A stretch of 8,767 nucleotides of DNA from contig JASHQT010000370.1 in NCBI GenBank assembly GCA_030039005.1, positions 1-8,767 on the forward strand, in the 5' to 3' direction. Shown in pieces: positions 1 through 6,136 of the stretch. Source of the DNA: Bryobacteraceae bacterium. Lineage in GTDB: Bacteria; Acidobacteriota; Terriglobia; Bryobacterales; Bryobacteraceae. The notes beneath the pieces were generated by a model, which worked only from the letters and a program-made list of their open reading frames with translations, was not told the origin of the DNA and made no database searches. Positions within the stretch are counted from its first letter, which is position 1. Each line of letters starts with the position of its first letter. The position numbers were made by a program, and so were the translations under genes.

Positions 1-589
1 GCATATCGGTGAGATCCTGCGCGCTGATTTCGGGCGGCGCGGCGCCCTTGGACGCAGCCGCGGCCTGCATGTCGGCGCGATGGTTCCACATAGCATCGAG
101 CAGCGCGATGGGGTTCGCGACTGCGCCCCACTGGTTCACCGGCTTAGCGGCCGGATTGGGGGAAGATGTGAGGCCATGGCAGCCGGCGCAGCCGTCGCGC
201 TCGAACGCGCGCTTGCCGCGCGCGGCATCGCCCGGTTTTTCGAAGAAGCGGGAGGCGTAGAAGAACGCCATCAGATCCTGAGCGGCCTGCCGGTCCAGCT
301 CGCCCGGCACGATTTCCCGGTCCCGCATCGCGGCCCACATGCCCGGCGCGTGGTTCCACATGGTGGCGGCCAGCGCGGCGGGAGTAAAGCCGCGGTCGAT
401 CATGCGGCCCAGATCGGGCGCCGCCTTTCCGCCTTTTCCGTTAATGCTGTGGCACTGGATGCAGGAGAGTGTTTCGAAGAGCTGCTCGCCGCGCGCCGAA
501 TCGGCGTTGAAGCTGGCCGCCCGCGAGGCCAGCGCGGGAAGCAGGATCGCGAAAATCAGCTGCGTCGTTGTCCGCTTCATTAGGTTCAT
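1..589 (-). CDS. Small c-type cytochrome with at least two hemes, 3' end outside the window
   Basis: Probable periplasmic electron carrier at the end of the Mtr-like operon. The first 196 residues are visible; the C-terminus runs off base 1. Residues 4-25 form a Sec signal peptide (KR, then a hydrophobic stretch ending ALASRAAS). Two cytochrome c repeats follow: CIQCH at 43-47 and CAGCH at 134-138, each about 30 residues ahead of an MWNHxxxM motif (77-84 and 167-174) whose methionines are candidate distal heme ligands. The spacing and the shared G(E/K)xxF lead-in show an internal duplication; a third repeat could lie outside the window. The start at 589 overlaps the stop of the barrel gene as ATGA and has a GAGGA ribosome site 7 nt upstream (601-597). 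An in-frame ATG at 580 is the alternative. Cytochrome class is certain; the role as electron donor or acceptor for the MtrA-like protein is inferred from position. Confidence 0.85.
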   Translation of the reverse strand, partial: MNLMKRTTTQLIFAILLPALASRAASFNADSARGEQLFETLSCIQCHSINGKGGKAAPDLGRMIDRGFTPAALAATMWNHAPGMWAAMRDREIVPGELDRQAAQDLMAFFYASRFFEKPGDAARGKRAFERDGCAGCHGLTSSPNPAAKPVNQWGAVANPIALLDAMWNHRADMQAAAASKGAAPPEISAQDLTDM

Positions 590-2613
590 CGGGTGATCCT
601 CAATCCGGTGGTGATGAGGTGCGCCCGGAATCCCTCATACAGATAGAACGCTTCGCCATACCCGTAATACGCCCATTGCGCGAACCAGCTGACGTGGCTC
701 CCGAGCGGCACCCATAGCTTCACCTGCGGTTGATAATAGCTCGTAGGACGGCTGCCCGAGGAGAGGAACATCGATCCGCCGGCCGCCAGCTTGGGGGCGA
801 AACGCTTACCGTGCGGCCAGTTCAGGTCGAGCAGCGCCGTGGCGGTATGGCCTTCATCGCGGTATAGCGACAATTCCGGCGCCAGATCCTCGGGCTCCAG
901 ATATCCGATGTTGGATTTCAGATCGGTGCGGGTATAGGAGCCCTGGAAGTCGAAGACCTTGCTCGCGCGCGGCGCCCAATATAGCGCAATCGTTTCCAGA
1001 TGCGAGGTGTATTCGTAGCTGGTTCCGGCGAGCGGATTCTGGTTGTTTAACAGCGTGAAATCGCCCGAAACGCTGAGCGTGGGAAGCGGCTGGTAATGCA
1101 CCTGCCCGCGCACTTTCTGATAGTTGTACAGACTGGTGCGGAAGTAAACGCCGCTCGAAGAAGCCGCCTCCGCCTCGGCAGTAACTGAGATTTTCTGCGC
1201 CGGCCGGTAGGTGATCGCGCCCACGCCGACGTTCTGCCGCAGACGCTGTTGATCCGCACTCGCCAGGTCTTCCGGCGGCAGGAACGCATAACTGCCGTCG
1301 CCCCACACGTAGCGGTATCCGCCGCGGAACGTGATTTTGGGACTCGGATCGAAGAAGATGTCCAGCGCCTCCTGATTGTAATTGCTCACCAGCGTCGAGG
1401 CGATCAGCGAGGCGAGCGGCAGTGAACCCGAAGGGGCGAGCAGCAGGGTGTCGAGGGCCGAGGAGGACCCGGAATCGTGCATCCGGTCCGTCAGCCAGTT
1501 TTCGACGATGCGGACATGCTTGAACGGCCGGATCTCGGCGCCCAGGCTCGCGGTGGTATGGGGCTGCTCGGCGGCCGCGGTCAGGATCTCCTGCTCGCCG
1601 GAATAAAACAGAATCTGGCTCTGCAAATACAGATTCCCGGTCTCGGCCTGCTGGTAATTGACGTTGACGTTGGGCTGGCTGAACAGGAACTGGCCGTAAA
1701 TGTCCAGCCACGACGTCGGATTGGCGGTCAGCAGCGCCTTCGAATAGGCGCTCGATCCCTTGATTCCGTAGCCGGCGATCAAATCCGTGAGATCCAGCGT
1801 CTGGCCGAAGACCGGCGTGGTCGAATTGCCGAGATTCACCGCGCCCGGCGATTGATAGAGCGTCTGGCCGCTCTTGAACACCGTGCCGCCTTCTTCGAGC
1901 GTCACGTGAAAGTGCGGCTTCTCGAAGCGGATGCCGCCGCGGTAGAGATCCGTGGAGTCTTGGAGCGTGTTCGGCACCGGGTACTCGTTCGCGTCAGTGA
2001 CGAAAACCGACGCACCGGTGCCGGAGCTGGAGTCATGATCCCAACCAAAATACGGACTCCACCAATGGCCGGGCAGGATGTCGAGCGAGAGCGAGGCAAT
2101 TTTGCGCCGCTCGTCGAAAGACTGCTCGTCCAGCATCACCCCTTCTCCGAGCAGCGGATCGGCGAAGGACGGCAGGAAATTGTAGTAGGCGAAGTCCCGA
2201 AAATCGGCGTTGAAATCGTATACGTCCGCTTTCTTGACTTCGAGATGCGCCGACTCGGCGGGTTCGGCGCCCCACGTCGTGGCGCGCACCTGAATCGTAT
2301 CGTACCAGCGGTGCTTGGGATCGGTCAGCGTAAACTCGGTCCCCAGCAGCTTCGGGCCCTCGTGTACGTCGATAATGCTGCGGTAGGCATCGTAGCTGCC
2401 GCCCACGCCGGGAAGCCAGATGTAGCCCAGATCGACCCAGCCGGTGAACGCCGGCTCGGCCGCTGGAACGGGCGATGCTTGATCGCTCGATGCTGACGCG
2501 GCTGGCGCCTGCGCCGCGTTGGCAGCGGGCGTAGAGGCTGCGCCGGCCTGCTGCGCGAACACCTGCGGAGTGCAGAGGAAAACGGCCGCGAAAATGAATG
2601 CCAGCGTCTTCAT
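586..2613 (-). CDS. mtrB: MtrB/PioB-like outer-membrane beta-barrel of a porin-cytochrome conduit
   Basis: Predicted 675-residue outer-membrane barrel that would sheath the decaheme MtrA-like protein. The N-terminus is a clear signal peptide (MKTLAFIFAAVFLCTPQVFA, cut near residue 20), then an Ala/Ser/Pro-rich linker to about residue 55. The rest alternates polar and aromatic or aliphatic residues with many Tyr/Trp, as in large barrels, and the length is close to Shewanella MtrB (about 700). The mature part has no cysteine, so the N-terminal CXXC of Shewanella MtrB is missing. The last residues (GLRITR) lack the usual terminal aromatic. The start at 2613 is preferred over an in-frame ATG at 2661 because it begins the signal peptide and overlaps the upstream stop as ATGA, implying translational coupling; no strong ribosome site is visible. 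Family assignment rests on architecture plus the two decaheme neighbours, since I cannot run a profile search; a different large barrel is the alternative. Confidence 0.8.
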   Translation of the reverse strand: MKTLAFIFAAVFLCTPQVFAQQAGAASTPAANAAQAPAASASSDQASPVPAAEPAFTGWVDLGYIWLPGVGGSYDAYRSIIDVHEGPKLLGTEFTLTDPKHRWYDTIQVRATTWGAEPAESAHLEVKKADVYDFNADFRDFAYYNFLPSFADPLLGEGVMLDEQSFDERRKIASLSLDILPGHWWSPYFGWDHDSSSGTGASVFVTDANEYPVPNTLQDSTDLYRGGIRFEKPHFHVTLEEGGTVFKSGQTLYQSPGAVNLGNSTTPVFGQTLDLTDLIAGYGIKGSSAYSKALLTANPTSWLDIYGQFLFSQPNVNVNYQQAETGNLYLQSQILFYSGEQEILTAAAEQPHTTASLGAEIRPFKHVRIVENWLTDRMHDSGSSSALDTLLLAPSGSLPLASLIASTLVSNYNQEALDIFFDPSPKITFRGGYRYVWGDGSYAFLPPEDLASADQQRLRQNVGVGAITYRPAQKISVTAEAEAASSSGVYFRTSLYNYQKVRGQVHYQPLPTLSVSGDFTLLNNQNPLAGTSYEYTSHLETIALYWAPRASKVFDFQGSYTRTDLKSNIGYLEPEDLAPELSLYRDEGHTATALLDLNWPHGKRFAPKLAAGGSMFLSSGSRPTSYYQPQVKLWVPLGSHVSWFAQWAYYGYGEAFYLYEGFRAHLITTGLRITR

Positions 2614-3554
2614 TTGAGCAGGTTCCGATCCACGTAGCTGCCGTGAATCTTCTGGTGGCATACCGTGCAGTTCTGAAACACCGGCAGATTCAAGTCATGG
2701 AACGCGGGCGGCACGACGCCCCCGATCTTGGCGGTCCCATTGGCGAATGGACCGGGAAGATTGGCATGGCACTCCAGGCACACGAAGCGCACCTGGGCGC
2801 GCGTCAGCATCCTCGGATTGGCCGAGCCGTGCGGCTCATGGCACGCCTGGCAGCCTTGCAAACGCAACGGCTCATGCTCGAAAGTAAAGGGCCCACGCTT
2901 GTCGCCGTGGCATTTGATGCAGCCCGGATCGTTGGCCGCAAACGTCTGCTGCATGGCGCGCAGGACGCTGCCGTGGGGGTTGTGGCAGTCTACGCAGCTC
3001 ATGTCGCCTTCGGGCAGTTTGTGGTGGAACGGCCGCTGGAACTGCGCCCAGACGTTCAGGTGGCAGCTTCCGCACTGCGTGTTGATGGCTTCCGCCTTAC
3101 GCTCCACCAGCGGATGGTCGGCCGAATGGATTTTGTGGCAGGCCGTGCACGCGATCTGATCGCGCGCGTGGCTGCTCTCCAGGCGCCCCACTTGCGTGGG
3201 CTGGTTCAGATGGCAGGTGAGACAGATCCGATCGGCCGCGGCGGGAGCGAGCTTGGCCGGATTGCGGATATTATCGGCCGACGGACCCTCGGCGTGCGCC
3301 TGCCCCGGGCCGTGGCAGGCCTCGCAGGCCTTGCCCATCCAACCCTTTTTGCCGCTGACCTCTAACTGATTGTGAGCCGTCTTGGCGAAGGTGTTGTAGA
3401 TGTCCTCATGACAGATCTTGCAGGCGTCCGAGCCGGCATATTCGGGAGTTTGTGCGGCCGGCGGGTTTTCGGCGGGCTTGGAACCTTGCGCGGCTGCCCC
3501 GAATGGAGCAGCCGCGAACACCAGACCCAGCCACACTACGCGCCAATGTGTCAT
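2610..3554 (-). CDS. mtrA: MtrA/DmsE-family periplasmic decaheme c-type cytochrome
   Basis: Decaheme cytochrome of 314 residues, close to the usual length of MtrA/DmsE (about 310-335). A signal peptide ends around residue 22 (FGAAAQG). Ten CXXCH heme sites begin at Cys 45, 77, 111, 136, 161, 187, 212, 235, 259 and 296, spaced 21-37 residues apart along the chain, as expected for a linear heme wire. NPHGS and EPHGS motifs follow hemes 6 and 8, typical of this family. In the known system MtrA sits inside the MtrB barrel and passes electrons between periplasmic carriers and the surface cytochrome; here the barrel gene follows directly with a 4-bp overlap and the MtrC-like gene precedes by 32 bp. 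The start at 3554 has no obvious Shine-Dalgarno sequence and lies just behind a small hairpin. A DMSO-reductase role (DmsE) is possible by family, but no DmsAB gene is in view. Confidence 0.93.
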   Translation of the reverse strand: MTHWRVVWLGLVFAAAPFGAAAQGSKPAENPPAAQTPEYAGSDACKICHEDIYNTFAKTAHNQLEVSGKKGWMGKACEACHGPGQAHAEGPSADNIRNPAKLAPAAADRICLTCHLNQPTQVGRLESSHARDQIACTACHKIHSADHPLVERKAEAINTQCGSCHLNVWAQFQRPFHHKLPEGDMSCVDCHNPHGSVLRAMQQTFAANDPGCIKCHGDKRGPFTFEHEPLRLQGCQACHEPHGSANPRMLTRAQVRFVCLECHANLPGPFANGTAKIGGVVPPAFHDLNLPVFQNCTVCHQKIHGSYVDRNLLK

Positions 3555-3556
3555 CG

Positions 3557-3577
3557 AGAGAAGAGGTTCTTATCTCT
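3557..3577 (-). other. Possible small hairpin in the mtrC-mtrA spacer
   Basis: In the mRNA sense the spacer reads AGAG-AT-AAGA-ACC-TCTT-CTCT, a 4+4 bp stem with a 2-nt bulge and a 3-nt loop, ending 2 nt before the mtrA start codon. No U-tract follows, so it is not an intrinsic terminator. It could limit ribosome access to mtrA or act as an RNA processing site. It is short and A/U-containing, so chance is quite possible. Confidence 0.3.
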
Positions 3578-3586
3578 GAATACACA

Positions 3587-5821
3587 CTATTGGGCGTGCA
3601 CGGAATCGACGGCGAATTGCGCGCCCGATGCGTGGCAAACACTGCAGCTTTCACCGAGCGAGTCCGTATTCGCCAGGAAGTGCGCCGACTCCGCCTTGGA
3701 GACGTGGCAGCCGCTGCAAGCCGATGCAATGGGTTGGTTCGGATTGATCCAGCCTTGTGGATCGGTGACTGGATTGAGCGGAGGCACGGTCATGTTCGGC
3801 AGATCGTTCTGCTCGGTGCTGTTGACGTGGCACATGGAGCAGTTTTGCAGATCCGTGGCTTCGCCCGCGCCATTCATGGCCGGGAAGAGCACGCCTGAGA
3901 AGTTGTTCACGCTCTGGCCGTAGCCAATGATGATGTACGGGTTCTTCGGGTTGTCGGCGGCGACGTTCACTCCGTCGTGGATGCGGTGAACCAGCAGATT
4001 AAAGTTGATACCCTGCGCCGGCTGTGTGTTATAGGGCGCCTTGGCCGAAGCGCGCATGCTGGCATCGGTATTGGACGGATTGTGGCACAACACGCAATAC
4101 TCTACGTTGTTGCGCAGACTGCCGTGCACCGATAGGAAGACGTGGCAGTTATTGCAGTTGGCTGCGGCCACCACGGTGCGCCGCGGAGCCACTGTCGAAC
4201 CGTCCACCGAGAAATAGCTCACCGGGTTCTGCGCCCCGTACTCAACGCTCGTCTGAGTGGTTACGCCTCCCGACAAGACTGGGACTGTCGTGCTGTTGCG
4301 CGCCTCGCCCCCAATCACGTAGGTCCCGGTCGAGCCGATGGGAATCGCGTGAGTAAAGGTGTAGGAACACGCCCCACCCGAACTGCAGGTTGCGGTGGCG
4401 GCACTCTCCGTTACGTAACCCGGGGTGCTGGAAGTCCCACTGCCGAAGTTGGTGTAGCCGTAATCGGTAGTCGGGCCAGCCATCGTGAACGAAATGCTGC
4501 CGACCTTCGACGGGGCGAGATTGTTGCCGCTATCGTCCGTCAGCGTGAAATTGACGGTGGGCGTCTGCCCGGCCGAAGTATTGGCCACGCTGGTGATGGC
4601 GAGATTGATCCCGGCGATCAGTGTGTCCGGATTCTCGGGATACGTGGCCTTGGTATCGGTGGTCACCACGTGCGCGCCCATAATCGATGCGTCGAAGGGC
4701 ATTTCGCCTTGCGGCACATGGCAATTGCTGCACTGGGTGTCGTCGGTCTGGATGCCACCGGGGTGATTGGCACCGGTGGCGAAGTTGACGTTATCGTGGC
4801 AGGCGCCGCAGGCCGCGCGGCTCGGTTCCATCAGGAAAGCCTTGGATTGCGCCGCCACCGCTGGCGCGTTGGCGACGTTGCTAGGCGCCGGAGTGCTGGC
4901 GGTCTGGCTATGGCAGACTTCGCAGCGCTGCACGTTGGCCGGATCCACCACTGTCGAAAAATTGTTCGCCGAATTCATATACCCGTAAATGATGTAGGGC
5001 ACCCCCGGCGTGCTCGACGTTCCCACCACACTCGGCAAGCTCGACCCCATGTGGATCTTGTGCGCCATTACCTTCAGGTCCAGCGAGTTGCCGGAGGTCG
5101 GATCGGCATTCTGCGGCTGGTGACACAACACGCACATATTCATGCCCTGCGCGTAGCCGCCATGGAACGCCAATTGGTCGTGGCAACTATTACAACTTGA
5201 TGTGCGGATCACATCGCGCGTGACGGTAACCGCCGCACCATCGGGGACGAAGTTATAGGTTGCACCCGCATAATTGGTGCCCAGGTTGAACGAGGTTAAA
5301 TCGCGGTTACCCGCCACACCCACTGTGGTGGTGGCAGCCGCCTGGAACCCCGCCGGCGCCTTGGCTTGAAACGTATAGGTATACTGACCCGCCACGGAAG
5401 TGGCAGTGGGAGACGGGCCGCCTGTCAACGGTCCCTCGAAATCCGGGCGCGTGATCGTGCCGAGCGCCGCCCCGCTTGCCGAAGACGTGACGTAGGAGAC
5501 ATACTGTTCTTGCCCCGCCGGAATGTAAGCGGCCTCATATAAGAGGCTGATCGCGCCCGGAGTATTCACCCCGGCTAGATCCAGCGGCAGGCCCGAAGGA
5601 TCGGTGACCGTGTAGGTGACGCTGATCACCCCGGAACTGGAGATACTGGCCGAGTTGATCGTAATATTTAGTCCAGGGTTTACAAAATCCACCAAAGCGG
5701 GATCGGCATAGAACGCCTTGTCGCGCGTGGAAAACACATGCTTGCTGGTCTGGCCTGTCAGGCACAGGCTAATGAGTGCGACGAACGCCGCGACGCGTAC
5801 CACATCGTAGAGCCGTTTCAT
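3587..5821 (-). CDS. mtrC: OmcA/MtrC-family decaheme c-type cytochrome, predicted outer-surface terminal of the conduit
   Basis: First gene of the operon, 744 residues, similar to OmcA (735) and somewhat longer than MtrC (671). The four-domain plan of the family is visible: beta-rich domain I (about 30-200), pentaheme domain II (CXXCH at 210, 230, 300, 338, 364), beta-rich domain III (about 400-545) and pentaheme domain IV (CXXCH at 556, 576, 661, 702, 726). Domains II and IV are clear repeats: both carry CNxCH, then CVLCH, an (A/V)HxIH element, PYII and NNFS. The only non-heme cysteines of the mature protein are C479 and C485 in domain III. The hydrophobic N-terminus (residues 9-22) ends SLCLTGQ, where Leu precedes Cys, so it is not a standard lipobox. 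The start at 5821 has AAGGA 5 nt upstream; an in-frame ATG at 5890 would put 23 non-signal residues in front and is rejected. By family it reduces extracellular metal, flavin or other acceptors; the substrate here is unknown. Confidence 0.93.
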   Translation of the reverse strand: MKRLYDVVRVAAFVALISLCLTGQTSKHVFSTRDKAFYADPALVDFVNPGLNITINSASISSSGVISVTYTVTDPSGLPLDLAGVNTPGAISLLYEAAYIPAGQEQYVSYVTSSASGAALGTITRPDFEGPLTGGPSPTATSVAGQYTYTFQAKAPAGFQAAATTTVGVAGNRDLTSFNLGTNYAGATYNFVPDGAAVTVTRDVIRTSSCNSCHDQLAFHGGYAQGMNMCVLCHQPQNADPTSGNSLDLKVMAHKIHMGSSLPSVVGTSSTPGVPYIIYGYMNSANNFSTVVDPANVQRCEVCHSQTASTPAPSNVANAPAVAAQSKAFLMEPSRAACGACHDNVNFATGANHPGGIQTDDTQCSNCHVPQGEMPFDASIMGAHVVTTDTKATYPENPDTLIAGINLAITSVANTSAGQTPTVNFTLTDDSGNNLAPSKVGSISFTMAGPTTDYGYTNFGSGTSSTPGYVTESAATATCSSGGACSYTFTHAIPIGSTGTYVIGGEARNSTTVPVLSGGVTTQTSVEYGAQNPVSYFSVDGSTVAPRRTVVAAANCNNCHVFLSVHGSLRNNVEYCVLCHNPSNTDASMRASAKAPYNTQPAQGINFNLLVHRIHDGVNVAADNPKNPYIIIGYGQSVNNFSGVLFPAMNGAGEATDLQNCSMCHVNSTEQNDLPNMTVPPLNPVTDPQGWINPNQPIASACSGCHVSKAESAHFLANTDSLGESCSVCHASGAQFAVDSVHAQ

Positions 5822-5826
5822 AGGAG

Positions 5827-5831
5827 TCCTT
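5827..5831 (-). promoter_or_regulatory. Ribosome binding site of the MtrC-like gene
   Basis: AAGGA on the minus strand, 5 nt before the ATG at 5821. It decides the start against the longer in-frame reading from 5890, and the protein from 5821 begins with a proper KR-hydrophobic signal sequence. Confidence 0.75.
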
Positions 5832-5982
5832 ATCGGTTCACACCCTCTGCTTCTTGTGCAAAACCGCTGTCTAGTTCTGCTGGGCCGCAAACCTTCTCAG
5901 CTTTTTCTTACTTACTCGCCGGGGCTAGGGCGCACGTACATCACCAAATATCTGTCTTTGTTTTCCTGGGATTATGGGCTCT

Positions 5983-6001
5983 ACTGGGGAAACCACTGGG
6001 G
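5983..6001 (+). repeat. Direct repeat ACTGGGG x2, 12-bp period
   Basis: Two identical ACTGGGG heptamers start 12 bp apart (5983 and 5995) in the divergent promoter region. They could be half-sites of a regulator or simply part of the local G-tract richness. The 12-bp period is not a whole number of helical turns, which weakens the operator reading. Confidence 0.4.
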
Positions 6002-6004
6002 CAC

Positions 6005-6031
6005 GTGGGTCAAATTCCCCACGCTGTGGGG
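6005..6031. promoter_or_regulatory. Overlapping inverted repeats, candidate operator or alternative hairpins
   Basis: CCCCAC (6017-6022), a 3-nt spacer GCT, then GTGGGG (6026-6031) is a perfect 6-bp inverted repeat. The same central arm can also pair with GTGGG at 6005-6009 across an 8-nt spacer. The site lies 106 bp before the transporter start and about 200 bp before the cytochrome operon. It resembles a protein binding site or mutually exclusive hairpins; no known regulator motif is recognised. Confidence 0.4.
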
Positions 6032-6136
6032 GCATATCTCGCTGCGTTCTCCCGCTTGTGTGGTCCCCCTAACTATGGGTCGCCCGCGCGCTCAATTCCC
6101 TTTTCGGAACTGCAGTTGCCTGTCCCGCCATGAAGC

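Larger units (their letters stand above)
5822..6136. promoter_or_regulatory. Divergent intergenic region between the cytochrome operon and the VIT transporter
   Basis: This 315-bp gene-free stretch must hold the promoters of both divergent units. I see no convincing -35/-10 pair on either strand: a TTGACC (minus strand, 6014-6009) and a CATAAT (5976-5971) are too far apart (about 32 nt) to pair. It holds five G-tracts on the plus strand (5968-6009), a direct repeat ACTGGGG at 5983-5989 and 5995-6001 (12 bp apart), and overlapping inverted repeats at 6005-6031. No GEMM or yybP-ykoY riboswitch core could be recognised. Reading frames crossing it look like noise. Confidence 0.6.

Noticed and set aside
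1477..2496. Long plus-strand open frame (339 codons) opposite the barrel gene
   Set aside because: It is an Arg-rich antisense shadow in high-GC DNA; the minus-strand frame has a signal peptide, barrel-like sequence and operon overlaps.
2614..2661. Upstream in-frame start for the barrel gene
   Set aside because: It would place 16 charged residues ahead of a clean signal peptide and overlap the decaheme gene by about 50 bp; the ATGA start at 2613 fits better.
4142..5200. Plus-strand open frame (352 codons) opposite the MtrC-like gene
   Set aside because: Antisense shadow; the opposite strand carries ten ordered CXXCH motifs.
5971..6014. TTGACC and CATAAT as a sigma-70 promoter for the cytochrome operon
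   Set aside because: The two hexamers are about 32 nt apart, far beyond the usual 16-18 nt.
5822..6136. c-di-GMP/cAG (GEMM-I) or yybP-ykoY manganese riboswitch in the divergent leader
   Set aside because: These occur before cytochrome and metal-transporter genes, so I looked on both strands, but the conserved core elements (for example GACGCAAAGCC of GEMM) are absent.
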